A stretch of 64,000 nt of DNA, taken from the NCBI RefSeq assembly GCF_032854445.1, contig NC_088300.1:124001-188000 (forward strand). The letters are read 5' to 3'. Below, one piece after another: positions 40,801 to 55,800 of this stretch. Each line of letters begins with the position of its first letter. Position 1 is the first letter of the stretch. The stretch comes from Liolophura sinensis (lineage: Eukaryota > Mollusca > Polyplacophora > Chitonida > Chitonidae). Under the pieces are notes generated by a model that worked only from the letters and a program-made list of their open reading frames with translations, searched no databases and was not told where the DNA came from. The translations under genes were made by a program, and so were the position numbers.

Positions 40801-43800
40801 AATATGTGCGTGTCAATGAGTAATAATGTATCAGCCAGTCCTAATGTGCACATCCAAATAGCTACAGATAATTCTGATTAGATCGTTGTATTCTGTTGTA
40901 AAGCTTTGCTCTATTTCTGTTCTTAATCTGATATTTTCTTTATACATGATGATTTTGGAAGCCTTCGCTAATACGTTTGCAGTGGTGTAGTGAGCATGCC
41001 CAAAAGCCACATTTAACAAAATATTGTATTGATTTTGCCAGTCAAGTGAAATGTCACGTATTCTCCTCTGCAATGAGTAAAGTTTGTGTTAGAAATACTG
41101 CATTGGTTCAGTACTACTCTTATGAACCATGCAACAGAACTGATGTAAATTGAGCTGTCATGCAGTCCATCTTAATGTGATCAAATCAATGACTGTATTC
41201 AGTATTTATGTAACCGTATTCAGAATTTATGTAACCGTATTCAGAATTTATGCAGTGGTTTACCCGTACGTTGCCATGAAGCACTTTGTAAATACTGGCA
41301 ATAAAGGGAATTTTTATAGCAATGTAAGCAATAATTTGTTTTGATTGGCTGAAGGGTAAAATCTTTTGTTATGGCTTGGAGATGTGTTTGCTTTGTGTGA
41401 TATCTGGCAGTATTTGTGAATCGTGGGACATTTATACCCGGGGGGGTGTTCTCCAACAGAGGATGTTTGACAAGAATCCAGAGACGAGTCAGCTGTACAA
41501 ATACAAGCAAGACATCAGTCCATTAAAATGTATCATATTTGGTTTTCTCTGAGTGTACAAAACATTTCAGGAAAACCTTAAGGAATGGTCTGGCAAACTC
41601 TGTAATTTATGTTTTTATAGAACCTTAAGCAATGGCCTGGATAAACTCTGTATTTTATGTTTAAAGAGAAATATGTCTTGTCTGAAAAACACTCATGATG
41701 TCATGATACACCGTGTGTTCTGGCCAGGTGTGCGTAGATGGTGTTCTTTGGTAATCAGGCTTGTCATGAGGACGAATTTAAAATGTCTGTGTGATGTTAA
41801 TACAGTGTACATGTAACTGTGTGATGTTAATACAGTGTACATGTAACTGTGTGATGTTAATACAGTGTACATGTAACTGTGATGTTAATACAGTGTACAT
41901 GTAACTGTGATGTTAATACAGTGTACATGTAACTGTGTGATGTTAATACAGTGTACATGTAACTGTGTGATGTTAATACAGTGTACATGTAACATGTAAC
42001 TGTGTGATGTTAATACAGTGTACATGTAACTGTGATGTTAATACAGTGTACATGTAACTGTACAATGATAATACAGTGTACATGTAACTGTGTGATGTTA
42101 ATACAGTGTACATGTAACTGTGATGTTAATACAGTGTACATGTAACTGTGCAATGATAATACAGTGTACATGTAACTGTGTGATGTGTAGAATTAATGCA
42201 TTGCTCTGGCATGAACTTCTCTCTCTTTTTCTATTTTTCTTTCTTTTGGTGTTTTTATCCATATACATATCTGTGTTTTTTATGTCCATTATTATTATTT
42301 TTACATTGGCTTTTTTGTTTATATTCCATTTATTCTTATTTATTTCAGTTTGTTTTTAGATTTGATTTAGTTATTGTTTTCTTTCTCACCTCACATCTAC
42401 CATGATTTTTTACACTTATTTTTATGTTGAAATCGTGGAAAGTATGTTGTCTTTTGTATCGATGTATTTGACAACAAGCAGTTTGTGTATGGCTGAGCTG
42501 TGTTCGTCTTGTTCTGCACATATGTAAGCCTACAGGTCAAGGCTCTGGTACACGTAGTCAGGTGTACCTGCTGTATAGCCTACAGGTCAAGGCACTGGTA
42601 CACGTAGTCAGGTGTACCTGCTGTATAGCCTACAGGTCAAGGCTCCGGTACATGTACTCTGGTGTACCTGCTGTATAGCTTACAGGTCAAGGCTCTGGTA
42701 CATCTAGTCAGGTGTACCTGCTGTATAGCCTACAGGTCAAGGCTCCGGTACATGTAGTCAGGTGTACCTGCTGTGTAGCCTACAGGTCAAGGCTCTGGTA
42801 CATGTAGTCAGGTGTACCTGCTGTATAGCCTACAGGTCAAGGCTCTGGTACATGTAGTCAGGTGTACCTGCTGTATAGCATACAGGTCTAGGCTCCGGTA
42901 CACGTAGTCAGGTGTACCTGCTGTATAGCCTACTGGTCAAGGCTCCGATACATGTAGTCAGGTGTACCTACTGTATAGCATACAGGTCAAGGCTCTGGTA
43001 CATGCAGTCAGGTGTACCTGCTGTATAGCCTACAGGTCAAGGCTCTGGTACATGTAGTCAGGTGTACCTGCTGTGTAGCCTACAGGTCAAGGCTCTGGTA
43101 CATGTAGTCAGGTGTACCTGCTGTGTAGCCTTCAGGTCAAGGCTCTGGTACATGTAGTCAGGTGTACCTGCTGTGTAGCCTACAGGTCAAGGCTCTGGTA
43201 CATGCAGTCAGGTGATTCTGACCTCTACACATACATGTCCATGTATCTGGTGGTGACATATGGAGAATTAGCCCAGGTAAAGTACAGGGTGATACATGCA
43301 AGCCAGATATAAGGATAACTCTTGTTTCAGTAACATTTTCTGATTGGAATGAATTGGGTAAAGTTGAATTGTTGTTTGGCATGATTTGTGGTGCATTGTG
43401 ACAGACTAATGACACAGAATTGTTTTTCTAAACGGTCCATTTGTTAGAAAGAATCAGATGGGGATGTGGAGGAATTCTTACTGCTGAGCCTGGAACAAGG
43501 AGAGGACGCGGTAAGTACACCTGGACAACTGCTGTGATATAAACAGTACATGTACGTTGTGTGCAGAACTAAACATGTGTTATGAACTCTTCATAAGACA
43601 GGATTACCTTATTCATTGTGATGGTTTTAATCTTGACATCAGTGTAAGAAACCGCAGAAGATCTGATTATCCAGGGTTGTCAGTACAGTTTAATCTTTGT
43701 GCTTAAATACTTTGTGATACTAAAATAAAAAAGGAAGCCAGTTAAAAAGAATTACAATGGGTGTATAGATATACTGCCTTGAGGCAGGATTTTCTCTCAG

Positions 43801-46800
43801 AAGATACAAACCCCGGGTCGTGTACTTCTGGCTTATCTTTTTACATTGTCCCTGCACAAACAGCCTTTATGAGATGTATTACTCAAGGTATTAAATGTTG
43901 AATGTAAATTATCCTAGTGTTTTCTTGTGTTTTTGTCAGTCTGAGAAAGACGAGAAGGTACAATGGCAGAAGCTGCTGTACAAGAAAATTGGGACCACCA
44001 AGCTGGAGGGGATATCCCAGCTGAACCAAGCCAAGATCGTAGAGAAGATCCTGTCCATGGCTAAAGTCTTACACGGACTACATCTGGTGAGGAGGGCTGG
44101 AGAAAGCTGTACTCTTCCTTTCTTCATGTATTGAGACGTGTATGATGGAGGGGCTACATTGTACCTTCACTTCACAGTGATAGCAGCACGTTGCAACCAA
44201 AAAGCACACACACAGATAAATGTGAAAACCGAGAACATCTTTTCTTATGTTTGAAGTAGAATTTGTTTGAAGATTTTTCTGGCATGATTTGAGGTGTTCT
44301 TTGATGGACATGGTATGTGATGGAAGTCTTATGTGATGGACGTGGTATGTGATGGACGGGGTATGTGATGGACATGGTATGTGATGGACGGGGTATGTGA
44401 TGGACATGGTATGTGATGGACATGGTATGTGATGGACGGGGTTTGTGATGGACGGGGTTTGTGATAGACAGCGTATGTGATGAACATGGTATGTGATAGA
44501 CGGCGTATGTAATGAACATGGTATGTGATGGACGGAGTACATGTTAGGGTATGTGACGGACGGGGTACATGATAGATGGGGTACGTGATAGGGTATGTGA
44601 CGGACGGGGTACGTGATGGGGTGCATGATAGGGTACGTGATGGACAGGGTGCGTGATGGATGGGGTGCGTGATAGGGTACGTGATGGATGGGGTGCGTGA
44701 TAGAGTACGTGATGGACGGGGTGCGTGATGGATGGGGTGCGTGATGGATGGGGTGCGTGATGGACGGGGTACGTGATGGATGGGGTGCGGGATAGGGTAC
44801 GTGATGGATGGGGTGCGGGATAGGTGATGGACGGGGCGCGTGATGGACGGGGCACGTGATGAACGGGGTACGTGATGGATGGGGTGCGTGATGGATGGGG
44901 TACGTGATGGACGGCATACTTGATGGGCGTACTTGATGGGCGTATGTGATGGACGGGGTACGTGATGGATGGCGTACTTGATGGACGGCGTATGTGATGG
45001 GCGTATGTGATGGACAGGGTATGTGTACATGTATAAATGTATGGTCAAGTAAAGTTCCTGTCAAGCATTTGATATCTGGTGTAGGAATTTGTATTACTGA
45101 ATTACCCAGGCAACTACAATGGTAATGAACATTGTGCACGTGGACATGTAGTTTGTAATGCTTTTGTATGTCTTGTCCATCAGGTTGAGCACCCACCTCC
45201 ATCTCTGAAGAACGCCTGGAAGAAGGTGATCTCGACCCAGCGCAAGAGGGCGGTGATGGCTTGCTTCAGGATGATACCACTTCATGGACTGCCCAGGTCA
45301 GGGTGGAACACAAACGTAGCCTGTGGTAGGATGGTATACACACATAGCCTGTGACAGGATGACACACACACAGCCTCTGACAGGATGGCACACACACGTA
45401 GCCTGTGACAGGATGACACACACATAACCTGTGACAGGATGACACACACATAGCCTGTGACGGATGACACACAGACAGCCTGTGGTAGGATGGTACACAC
45501 GTAACCTGTGGTAGGATGACACACACACATAGCCTGTGGTAGGATGACACACACAAAGCCTGTGGTAGGATGGTACACGCGTAGCCTGTGGTAGGATGAC
45601 ACACACACATAGCCTGTGGTAGGATGGTACACACACATAGCCTGTGACAGGATGACACACACACGTAGCTTGTGGTAGGATGGTACACACACGTAGCAGG
45701 TGACAGTATGACACACACACGTAGCCTGTGGTAGGATGGTACACACACAGCCTGTGACAGGATGGCGCACACACAGCCTGTGGTAAGATGGCACAGACAT
45801 AGCCTGTGACAGGATGACACACACACACGTAGCCTGTGGTAGGATGGTACACACACATAGCCTGTGGTAGGATGGTACACACACATAGCCTGTGACAAGA
45901 TGACACACACACATAGCCTGTGGTAGGATGGTAAACACACATAGCCTGTGGTAGGATGGTACACACACGTAGCCTGTGGTAGGATGGTACACACACAGCC
46001 TGTGACAGGATGGCACACACACAGCCTGTGGCAAGATGGCACATACATAGCCTGTGGCAGGATGACACACACGTAGCCTGTGGTAAGATGGTACACACAC
46101 ATAGCCTGTGGTAGGATGGTACACACACATAGCCTGTGACAGGATGGTACACACATAACCTGTGACAGGATGACACAGACATAGCCTGTGGTAGGATGAC
46201 ACACACACATAGCCTGTGGTAGGATGGTACACACACGTAGCCTGTGACAGGATGACACACACACGTAGCTTGTGGTAGGATGGTACACACACGTAGCAGG
46301 TGACAGTATGACACACACACGTAGCCTGTGGTAGGATGGTACACACACAGCCTGTGACAGGATGGCGCACACACAGCCTGTGGCAAGATGGCACAGACAT
46401 AGCCTGTGACAGGATGACACACACACACGTAGCCTGTGGTAGGATGGTACACACACATAGCCTGTGGTAGGATGGTACACACACATAGCCTGTGACAAGA
46501 TGACACACACACATAGCCTGTGGTAGGATGGTAAACACACGTAGCCTGTGGTAGGATGGTACACACACGTAGCCTGTGGTAGGATGGTACACACACAGCC
46601 TGTGACAGGATGGCACACACACAGCCTGTGGCAAGATGGCACATACATAGCCTGTGGCAGGATGACACACACGTAGCCTGTGGTAAGATGGTACACACAC
46701 ATAGCCTGTGGTAGGATGGTACACACACATAGCCTGTGACAGGGTGGAACACACACGTAGCCTGTGGTAGGATGGTACACACATAGCCTGTGACAGGATG

Positions 46801-49800
46801 ACACACACACATAGCCTGTGGTAGGATGGCACACACATAACCTGTGACAGGATGACACACACATAGCCTGTGACAGGGTGGAACACACACATAGCCTGTG
46901 GTAGGATGGTACACACATAGCATGTGACAGGATGACACACACACGTAGCCTGTGGTAGGATGGTACACACATAACCTGTGACAGGATGACACAGACATAG
47001 CCTGTGGTAGGATGGTACACACACATAGCCTGTGACAGGATGACACACACACGTAGCCTGTGATGGGACACACACAGCCTGTACAACAGAGAATGTGCTG
47101 AAGAAAGGGGAATGCAGCAAAAATAGGTTTCACACCTCATTTCTGTGGGTGTTCATACTGCTAACACAGGGTAACTCTGGATTCAGAAGTAACATTCACT
47201 GTTGGCCTATCCAAAGTCCAATATTATAGAGTCATTTACATTTTAATAACAGGCCGATGTAATTTAAAAGTGCTCGTGACAAAGATGATAACACATTAAA
47301 GTAATGTTAACTATGTCATCAAGTACTTCAGTGTTTATGATTTTGTTTTAGGCACCGAGCTATCAACTTATTTTTGAGATCTTACAAACAACAGTGGCTG
47401 AACATAGACTATATGGAAGAGGAGAAAAACACCTTGATTGAAGATATCACAGTAAGTGAGCACTCCTGTTCTAAGCTATGACTGGTAAATCATGCAGTTG
47501 GCAAAACAGTTTTTCAGTGACAGTTACTTGTCTGACCTTGTTGTCAAAGTTAAATATTAAATACAGATAAAAATAAGCAAGGGTTAAGTAAGTGGTGGAT
47601 GACCTTGTATTAACCTTGACTTGCAGCACAACAAAGAAGAAGAAGAGATGGAAGCCGTAGAGAAGAAGGAGTTGGAAGAGGAGATAACTCCTGACTCCTT
47701 GACTCAGCTGATCACGGCCCTGAGCCGAGCGGCCACAAAGGAGCAGCAGTCCAGCATCCCTGAAGATTTCCTGTATATGTCCTACGCTGACATCATGAGC
47801 AAGGTGGGTTAGCTGTTGTCTATGTTTGCCATGGTTTTTGTGTTAATTGATCAGACATATAGACATATACAGATCTGAACTAGGCACTGGGCAACATCAT
47901 CGCTGTTGTAAAGTTGACATGAAAGTCTGCATAAGTTGCGCTTGTGTTGTATTGAACATGGCAGCAATCTGCATTTGGTGTCTTGTACGTGCCAGCAGCC
48001 TGCAGTCGGTGTCTTGTGCCTGCCAGCAGCCTTCAGTTGGTGTCTTGTACCTGCCAGCAGCCAGTCGGTGTCTTGTGCCTGCCAGGATCCTGCAGTTGGT
48101 GTCTTGTATGTGGCAGCAGCCTGCAGTCGGTGTCTGTGCCTGCCAGCAGCCTGTAGTTGGTGTCTTGTACGTGCCAGCAACCTGCAGTTGGTGTCTTGTA
48201 CGTGCCAGGAGCCTGCAGTTGGTGTCTTGTACGTGCCAGCAACCTGCAGTTGGTGTCTTGTACGTGCCAGGAGCCTGCAGTTGGTGTCTTGTGCCTCCCA
48301 GCAGCCTTCAGTTGGTGTCTTGTACGTGCCAGCAGCCAGTCGGTGTCTTGTGCCTGCCAGGATCCTGCAGTTGGTGTCTTGTATGTGGCAGCAGCCTGCA
48401 GTCGGTGTCTTGTACCTGCCAGCAGCCTGTAGTTGGTGTCTTGTACGTGCCAGCAGCCTGCAGTCAGTGTCTTGTGCCTGCCAGCAGCCTGCAGTTGGTG
48501 TCTTGTACGTGCCAGCAGCCAGTCGGTGTCTTGTGCCTGCCAGCAGCCTTCAGTTGGTGTCTTGTGCCTGCCAGCAGCCTGCAATCAGTGTCTTGTATGT
48601 GTCACCAGCCTGCAGTCAGTGTCTTGTGCCTGCCAGTAGTCTGTAGTTGGTGTCTTGTACGTGCCAGCAGCCAGTCAGTGTCTTGTGCCTGCCAGCAGCC
48701 TGCAGTTGGTGTCTTGTACATGCCAGCAACCTGCATTTGGTGTCTTGTACGTGCCAGCAGCGTGCAGTCGGTGTCTTGTACGTGCCAGGATCCTGCAGTC
48801 GGTGTCTTATACGTGCCAGCAACCTGCATTTGGTGTCTTGTACGTGCCAACAGCGTGCAGTCGGTGTCTTGTACATGCCAGGATCCTGCAGTTGGTGTCT
48901 TGTGCCTGCCAGCAACCTGCAGTTGGTGTCTTGTATGTGCCAGTAGCCTGCAGTTGGTGTCTTGTGCCTTCCAACAGCCTGTAGTTGGTGTCTTGTGCCT
49001 GCCAGCAGCCTGCAGTCGGTGTCTTGTGCCTGCCTGCAGCCTGTAGTTTGTGTCTTGTACGTGCCAGCAACCTTCAGTCGGGGTCTTGTATGTGGCAGGA
49101 ACCTGCAGTTGGTGTCTTGTATGTACCAGCAGCCTGCAGTTGGTGTCTTGTACATGCCAGCAGCCTGCAGTTGGTGTCTTGTGTGTGCCAGCAGCCAGTC
49201 GGTGTCTTGTGCCTGCCTGCAGCCTGTAGTTTGTGTCTTGTACGTGCCAGCAACCTTCAGTCGGGGTCTTGTATGTGGCAGGAACCTGCAGTTGGTGTCT
49301 TGTATGTACCAGCAGCCTGCAGTTGGTGTCTTGTACATGCCAGCAGCCTGCAGTTGGTGTCTTGTGTGTGCCAGCAGCCTGTAGTTGATGTCTTGTGTGT
49401 GTCAACAGCCTGCAGTTGGTGTCTTGTACGTGGCAACAGCCTGCAGTTGGCGTCTTGTACATGCCAGCAGCCTGCATTTGCTGTTGTGTGTGTGCCAACA
49501 GCCTACAGTTGGTGTCTTGTATGTGCCAGCAACCTGCAGTTGGTGTCTTGTGTGTGCCAGCAGCGTGCAGTTGGTGTCTTGTACGTGCCAGCAACCTGCA
49601 GTTGGTGTCTTGTACATGCCAGCAACCTGCAGTTGGTTTCTTGTGTGTGCCAGCAGCCTGCAGTTGGTGTCTTGTATGTGCCAGCAGCCTGCAGTTGGTG
49701 TCTTATACATGCCAGCAGCCTGCAGTTGGTGTCTTGTACATGCCAGCAGTTGCTGTCTTGTATGTGCCAGCAACCTGCAGTTGGTGTTGTGTGTGTGCCA

Positions 49801-52800
49801 ACAGCCTGCAGTTGGTGTCTTGTACGTGCCAGCAACCTGCAGTTGGTGTCTTGTGTGTGGCAGCAACCTGCAGTTGGTGTCTTGTGTGTGGCAGCAACCT
49901 GCAGTTGGTGTCTTGTGTATGCCAGCAACCTGCAGTTAGTGTTGTGTGTGTGCCAGCAGTCTGCAGTTGGTGTCTTGAACGTGCCAGCAGCGTGCAGTTG
50001 GTGCCTTGTACGTGCCAACAACCTGCAGTTGGTGTCTTGTATGTACCAGCAGCCTGCAGTTGGTGTCTTGTGTGTGCCAGCAGCCTGCAGTTGGTGTTGT
50101 GTGTGTGCCAGCAGCCTGCAGTTGGTGTCTTGTACGTGCCAGCAGCGTGCAGTTGGTGTCTTGTACATGCCATTAACATGCAGTTGGTGTCTTGTACATG
50201 CCGGTAGACTGCAGTTGGTGTCTTGTACTTGACAGAAGCATGCAGTTAGTGTCTTGTACATGCCAATAGCCTGCAGTTGGTGTCTTGTACATGTCAACAA
50301 CCTGCAATTGATGTTTTATACGTGGCAGCAGCCCGCATTTGTCTTGTTGGTGTCTTGTACATGCCAGCAATCTGTAGTTGGTGTCTTGTACATGCCAGTA
50401 ACCTGCATTTGGTGTCTTGTATGTGTCAGCAACCTGCAGTGGATGTTTTGTACGTGGCAGCAGCCTGCAGTTGATGTCTTGTTGGTGTGTTGTACATGCC
50501 AGCAGCCTGCAGTTGGTGTCTTGTACATGCCAGTAACCTGCATTTGGTATCTTGTATGTGTCAGCAACCTGCAGTTGATGTTTTGTATGTGCCAGCAGTC
50601 TGCAGTTTGTTGATGGTCTCTCCCGTTTCCTCCCACTATAATGCTGGCTTCAGCTGTATAGTGATACATTCTTCAGTACAGTACAAAACTCAGATCAAAT
50701 AAATAAACAGATAAATTTATTTGTGTTAGTTGATGGCTCCAGCCATTAATGTGAAAGACCATTGTATGCTTGTAGGTGAGTATGGCATTAAAGTAACAAT
50801 CAAATAAATAAGTAAATTTGTGCCTTCAGAGCTGCAGCGGGGAGGATGAAGATGACGAGGAAGAAGGAGGAGAAGATGCCGGCTCCTCTTTCCAGGTAAG
50901 ACCTCATCATGACAACCAAACAAGACTGTAAAAAAGGTTGACACATTACTGGCTGGTTGATTAATGGCTCATTTGAAATTGGCTGTAAACTCTGAAAGCT
51001 TTAGAACATAGTGTCTTCAGTAAACTGTGATTGATTATAAAGGTCAAATTAATGAACAGTCAAATCTGCATGTTATATAGATGAGAAAACTGGATGTACA
51101 TCCATGGGCTTGATATTGCCCTTTGAAGTTGATATTGCCCCTGACCAGGGTATTGCCTCTATTAAAGCTTGATATTGCCTGTGGGGTTCCTTGTTGCATG
51201 ACCCCCCTTACCCCCAAGGTGTGAACCCTGCTGGTTGTGCCGGAGCCTGTTATGTGACTGAATTTGTCACTAATGTTATAATATACTTTAACCCTGTTAT
51301 GTTCCTAATAAAAGCTGTCACTGTGAAAACATAAGCTAACATGTTGTTGTCAAATATACCAATTACTATAGTATACTCTAGCATGTAAGTTAAATGTATC
51401 ATATAATCAAGGGTTGTCTAGTGTACTATTAGCTGTACTGGAAAAAGGCCTTGAATTAAGCATGTATTTTGTTCTTTATCAAGTTTTACTCATCACTTTG
51501 ACTATCAATTCCCCTTGTTTTATTTTTTCTTTGTGCGATTATTAGAGTTATGTAAGTAACTGATGCTTCAGATCTCTGCTTTATTTGTGCGCCACATGCA
51601 TTCAGATTCACTTGGATAGGCTAAAGGTATCTCACCATCACCAGCTTCTCTGTAGCCATGTGTTAGCTTAGATTAGTGTGTACACACCTGTGTAATAGTT
51701 GTTACACCCAAGTGTTGGCATCGTGCTGTCACTGCAGCCGTCACTGTCTTGTCCTGGCTTCAGTGAAAGGTCTGTCAGTGTATCTGCCCCAGGTTCCACC
51801 TGTACAGTGTGTAGTGTGGTTATTACAGCGTGTAGTTTGGTTATTATCTGTGTCAGTGTATCTGCCCCAGGGTTGCCCCATACGGTGTGTAGAGTGGACA
51901 TTATCTGTGTCAGTGTATTTGCCTGAGGGTCCACCTGCACAGTGTGTAGTGTAGGCCTATATGTTATCTGTGTCAGTGTGTCTGCCTCAGGGTAGCCCCT
52001 TACAGTGTGTAGAGTGGACATTATCTGTGTCAGTGTATTTGCCCCAGGGTCCACCTGCACAGTGTGTAGTGTATATGTTATCTGTGTCAGTGTGTCTGCC
52101 TCAGGGTAGCCCCATACAGTGTGTAGAGTGGACATTATCTGTGACAGTGTATCTGCCCCAGGGTCCACCTGCACAGTGTGTAGTGTATATCTTACCTGTG
52201 TCAGTGTGACTGCCTCAGGGTAGCCCCGTACAGCGTGTAGAGTGGACATTATCTGTGACAGTGTATTTGCCCCAAGGTCCACCTGTACAGGGTGTAGTGT
52301 GGTTATTATCTGTGTCAGTGTATTTGCCCAAGGGTCCTCCTGTACAGCGTGTAGTGTGGTTATTATCTGTGTCAGTGTATTTGCCCCAGGGTCCTCCTGT
52401 ACAGCGTGTAGTGTGGACATTATCTGTGTCAGTGTATTTGCCCCAGGGTCCTCCTGTACAGCGTGTAGTGTGGTTATTATCTGTGTCAGTGTATCTGTCA
52501 GAGGGCCCTCCTGTACAGTGTGTAGTGTGGTTATTATCTGTGTCAGTGTGTTTGCCCCAGGGTCCACCTGTACAGTGTGTAGTGTGGTTATTATCTGTGT
52601 CAGTGTATTTGCCCCAGGGTCCTCCTGTACAGTGTGTAGTGTGGACATTATCTGTGTCAGTGTATTTGCCCCAGGGTCCTCCTGTACAGGGTGTAGTGTG
52701 GTTATTATCTGTGTCAGTGTATTTGCCCAAGGGTCCTCCTGTACAGGGTGTAGTGTGGTTATTATCTGTGTCTGTGTATTTGCCCAAGGGTCCTCCTGTA

Positions 52801-55800
52801 CGGCGTGTAGTGTGGACATTATCTGTGTCAGTGTATCTGTCAGAGGGCCCTCCTGTACAGCGTGTAGTGTGGTTATTATCTGTGTCAGTGTATCTGCCCC
52901 AGGGTCCTCCTGTACAGTGTGTAGTGTGGTTATTATCTGTGTCAGTGTATTTGCCCAAGGGTCCTCCTGTACAGGGTGTAGTGTGGTTATTATCTGTGTC
53001 AGTGTATTTGCCCAAGGGTCCACCTGTACAGTGTGTAGTGTGGACATTATCTGTGTCAGTGTATCTGTCAGAGGGCCCTCCTGTACAGGGTGTAGTGTGG
53101 TTATTATCTGTGTCAGTGTGTTTGCCCCAGGGTCCTCCTGTACAGGGTGTAGTGTGGTTATTATCTGTGTCAGTGTATTTGCCTCAGGGCCCTCCTGTAC
53201 AGCGTGTAGTGTGGTTATTATCTGTGTCAGTGTATTTGCCCCAGGGTCCACCTGTACGGCGTGTAGTGTGGACATTATCTGTGTCAGTGTATTTGCCCAA
53301 GGGTCCTCCTGTACAGGGTGTAGTGTGGTTATTATCTGTGTCAGTGTGTTTGCCCCAGGGTCCTCCTGTACAGGGTGTAGTGTGGTTATTATCTGTGTCA
53401 GTGTATTTGCCCCAGGGTCCTCCTGTACAGGGTGTAGTGTGGTTATTATCTGTGTCAGTGTATTTGCCCAAGGGTCCTCCTGTACAGGGTGTAGTGTGGT
53501 TATTATCTGTGTCAGTGTATTTGCCCAAGGGCCCTCCTGTACAGTGTGTAATGTGGTTATTATCTGTGTCAGTGTATTTGCCCCAGGGTCCTCCTGTACA
53601 GCGTGTAGTGTGGACATAATCTGTGTCAGTGTATTTGCCCCAGGGTCCTCCTGTACAGTGTGTAGTGTGGTTATTATCTGTGTCAGTGTATTTGCCCTAG
53701 GGTCCTCCTGTACAGCATGTAGTGTGGTTATTATCTGTGTCAGTGTATTTGCCCCAGGGTCCTCCTGTACAGCGTGTAGTGTGGATATTATCTGTTTCAG
53801 TGTATCTGCCCCAGGGTCCTTCTGTACAGTGTGTAGTGTGGTTATTATCTGTGTCAGTGTATCTGCCCCAGGGTCCTCCTGTACAGCGTGTAGTGTGGTT
53901 ATTATCTGTGTCAGTGTATATGTCAGAGGGCCCTCTTGTACAGCGTGTAGTGTGAATATTATATATGTCATTGTATCTGCCCCAGGGTAGCCCTCTACAG
54001 AGTGTAGTTTGGATATTATCTGTGTATCTGTGAGGATGTTGATGCCACTGTCCTATTTCTGGGTGGGGTGTCCTGCCTGGTATCTTAATCATGGTCACTG
54101 AGCCAAGAGACTACAGATCAGGTTTACCAGATGCTACTGTCCTATTTCTGGAAGGGGTGTCCTGTCTGGTGTCTTCATCATGATCACTGAGCCTAGAGAG
54201 TACGGCTTAGATTTACTAGATGCCACTGTCCTATTTCTGGGTGGGGTGTCCTGCCTGGTGTCTTAATCATTGAGACGAGTACACCTCAGATTTACCAGAT
54301 GTCACTGTCATATTTCTGGGTGGGGTGTCATGTTGGGTGTCTTAATCATGATCACTGAGCCAAGAGAGTACAGCTCAGGTTTACCAGACGCCACTGCCCT
54401 TTTTCTGGGTGGGGTGTCCGGCCTGGTGTCTTAATCATGGGCCCTGAGACAAGAGAGTACAGCTCAGGTTTACCAGATGTCACTGCCCTATGTCTGGGTG
54501 GGGTGTCCTGCCTGGTGTCTTAATCATGGTCACTGAGACAAGAGAGTAGAGGTTAGATTTACCAGATGTCACTGTCATATTTCTGGGTGGGGTGTCATGT
54601 CTGGTGTCTTAATCATGATCACTGAGCCAAGAGAGTACAGCTCAGGTTTACCAGATGCTACTGCCCTATTTCTGTGTGGGGCGTCTTGCCTGGTGTCTTA
54701 ATCATGGTCACTGAGACAAGAGAGCTCAGAGAGTACTAGATGTCACCCATTTATGGGTGGGGTTTTCTGTCATAAACATTTTGTAGTATCTGGACTGGAT
54801 TTATATTTAATATTTCTGAAGGAACCAGTTGTAACCCAAGCACTGTTTGTGGTGACCTTTAGTCACTTGTTTATGTACCTCACCCTCAAGACCCACTATA
54901 CATGTTGTGGTTAACAGTGAATCAGTACTGCCTGTCTTCAAGCCTATATCTCAGTGTGAATCAGTACTGCCTGTCTTCAAGCCTATATCTCAGTGTGAAT
55001 CAGTACTGCCTGTCTTCAAGCCTATATCTCAGTGAATCAGAACTGCCTGTGTTCAAGCCTATATCTCAGTGTGAATCAGAACTGCCTGTCTCAAGCCCAT
55101 ATCTCAGTTACCTAGTCAGCAGAATTGTATAACTATCATGGCTGGTTAATCTCAAGCCCATATCTCAGTTACCTAGTCAGCAGAATTGTATAACTATCAT
55201 GGCTGGTTAATCTCAAGCCCATATCTCAGTTACCTAGTCAGCAGAATTGTGTAACTATCATGGCTGGTTACACTTCAACCATAATTCTGCTAGTTTATAT
55301 TTCATCTTCATTCTGTATTTATTATCTTTGCTTCGTATTTCTTGGCAAAACAGTTATCCATTGCCTACCACATTTAGCAAACAGATGTTATTCTCCTAAG
55401 GTTTCCCCTGTCTGCCTAAGTACATGTCATAGCTAGTACCCTCTGTCAAACCTCCTTGGAATGAGATAATCTCCTCCCTCGGTAGATTTTCAGATGTTTT
55501 GCATGAATGTCAACATTTATCAGTGCATATTGTTTAAAAATGTCCAGAAGTTACATTAGAGTTAAAGTAACCGTAATTCTCACACTGAACTGTATTGATA
55601 GTGTCAATGATTCTGTGAGTCTCTTTCACTGATTCTGATACTCACCTGAGCTGTGGTAACAATATTTCACGTTGATTCTGTGAGTCTCTTTCACTTATCC
55701 GGATACTCACCTGACCTGTGGTAACAATATTTCACGTTGATTCTGTGAGTCTCTTTCACTTATCCGGATACTCACCTGACCTGTGGTAACAATATTTCAC

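Noticed and set aside
42120-42405. Phe/Leu-rich frames suggesting a membrane protein
   Set aside because: They arise from a T-rich intron tract (42220-42360) with no coding evidence.
45266-47140. Three overlapping minus-strand Cys/His-rich frames of over 600 codons
   Set aside because: The CHRLCVCH pattern looks zinc-finger-like but is only the 28-bp repeat read in three frames.
51668-53990. Open frames of 767 (minus) and 582 (plus) codons
   Set aside because: Products of the 57-bp array (19 codons per unit). They are mutually overlapping on opposite strands and bounded by the array.
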